7,852 nucleotides of DNA, from positions 1 through 7,852 of the forward strand of contig PGTJ01000105.1 in NCBI GenBank assembly GCA_002794515.1, given 5' to 3'. The notes under the pieces were generated by a model. It was given only the letters and a program-made list of their open reading frames with translations. It was not told the origin of the DNA and made no database searches. This document shows positions 7,605-7,852 of the stretch, in pieces (position 1 is the stretch's first letter; each line of letters starts with the position of its first letter). A program made the position numbers and the translations under genes. The stretch is from Phototrophicales bacterium. Lineage in GTDB: Bacteria; Chloroflexota; Anaerolineae; Aggregatilineales; Phototrophicaceae.

Positions 7605-7716
7605 TTTAGCGTAGATTTATTAAACCCTTATCAATTCTGCACAAGATCATCCTATCATCATTCCAAAGACATGTTAAACTCGGTGCGACTTTGCAAGATA
7701 ATTTCTTGAAGAATCA

Positions 7717-7740
7717 CGCTGATTGTATTGCCAATCGGCG
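7717..7740. repeat. 9-bp inverted repeat upstream of the rightward promoter
   Basis: CGCTGATTG (7717-7725) and CAATCGGCG (7732-7740) are complementary except for one T-G pair, with a 6-base centre. The dyad centre is near -57 relative to the predicted start of the promoter at 7751-7779, where activators often bind. No T-run follows on + and it lies between two transcription units, so an operator is more likely than a terminator. Confidence 0.45.
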
Positions 7741-7750
7741 TAAACCAATT

Positions 7751-7779
7751 TTGATATAGTATCAAGTTTTATGTACAAT
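7751..7779 (+). promoter_or_regulatory. Sigma70-type promoter for a gene right of the window
   Basis: TTGATA (7751-7756) and TACAAT (7774-7779) are 17 bases apart. Each matches the consensus at 5 of 6 positions, the best promoter in the window. The predicted start is near 7786. The -35 lies within a dyad, TTGATA-TAG-TATCAA (7751-7765), and the -10 within a TGTACA repeat, so both promoter elements look embedded in possible operators. The gene it serves is beyond 7852. Confidence 0.55.
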
Positions 7780-7787
7780 TATGTACA
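7771..7787. repeat. Paired TGTACA palindromes over the -10 and start site
   Basis: ATGTACA occurs at 7771-7777 and again at 7781-7787, a 10-base period. Because TGTACA is itself a palindrome, the pair reads as a direct and an inverted repeat. Helical-turn spacing over the -10 and predicted +1 is what a repressor site would look like. No specific regulator can be named. Confidence 0.45.
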
Positions 7788-7805
7788 CGCCACTTGTTTG
7801 ACGGT

Positions 7806-7841
7806 GTGACACGATTTCTTCTTCGGTTGAAACGGTGTCAC
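7806..7841 (+). other. Candidate leader-RNA hairpin downstream of the rightward promoter
   Basis: GTGACAC (7806-7812) pairs perfectly with GTGTCAC (7835-7841). Inside, TTTC (7815-7818) pairs with GAAA (7829-7832) around a 10-base loop. It would begin about 20 bases into the transcript predicted from the promoter at 7751-7779. ACGGTGT also repeats directly (7801-7807, 7832-7838). No U-run follows within the window, so it is not an obvious attenuator. It could equally be a DNA-level operator. Confidence 0.4.
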
Positions 7842-7852
7842 CCGAACAGGCA

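Larger units (their letters stand above)
7553..7852. other. Non-coding upstream region, dyad-rich, reaching the window edge
   Basis: No open frame here has both a ribosome binding site and family-like sequence; ATGs at 7771 and 7781 run into stops within 13 and 7 codons. The region contains five dyads or paired repeats, listed separately. A + strand promoter at 7751-7779 points off the window, so this is probably the shared upstream region of two divergent transcription units. For the leftward regulator operon I see no clear promoter. Weak options are TTGTGC/TAATAA (- strand, 7639-7644 and 7617-7622, 16 bases apart) and TTGGTT/TACAAT (7743-7748 and 7722-7727, 15 apart). Confidence 0.6.

Noticed and set aside
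7350..7709. 119-codon rightward frame overlapping the regulator and its upstream region
   Set aside because: Most of it is antisense to the receiver domain, there is no ribosome binding site, and the non-overlapping tail resembles no protein.

Overview
The window looks like a bacterial chromosome segment of moderate GC content. My best guess for the lineage is Chloroflexota, possibly class Anaerolineae. This rests on the general look of the 23S/5S sequences and on the style of the secreted S41 protein. It is an impression, not a computed placement. I see no plasmid, phage, transposon, CRISPR or toxin-antitoxin signature.

Layout, left to right. (1) Positions 1-1294 are the 3' end of an rRNA operon on the + strand: the last ~1.0 kb of 23S rRNA (H69, peptidyl-transferase centre, sarcin-ricin loop), a ~164-base spacer without a tRNA, and a complete 5S rRNA. 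(2) Positions 1295-1425 hold a T-rich candidate terminator and a plausible promoter. (3) Positions 1426-5587 form a tight + strand gene cluster: a secreted S41-family protease with PDZ and C-terminal PPC-like domains, formyltetrahydrofolate deformylase (purU), and a P1-family (S58/NylC/DmpA-like) self-cleaving hydrolase. The gaps are 15 and 10 bases, so the three are probably co-transcribed. (4) Positions 5594-7552 on the - strand form a two-component operon: an OmpR/PhoB-type response regulator followed after 9 bases by a PAS-containing histidine kinase. It converges on the P1 gene, and a single GC-rich hairpin lies across both stop codons. (5) Positions 7553-7852 are non-coding and unusually dense in dyad symmetries. 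They include a strong-looking sigma70-type promoter that points right, to a gene beyond the window.

How the parts might work together. The kinase and regulator should form a phosphorelay; the upstream inverted repeat could be their own operator. The protease, PurU and P1 hydrolase share transcription but have no obvious common pathway: PurU releases formate and free tetrahydrofolate from 10-formyl-THF, while the other two cleave peptide or amide bonds in different compartments.

Nothing here is clearly a wholly new system. The points most worth checking are the S41 active site (a Ser-His-Glu arrangement with the only two cysteines flanking the nucleophile), the dyad-packed promoter region at 7717-7841, and a compensated A2057-U2611 pair in the 23S macrolide-binding site.
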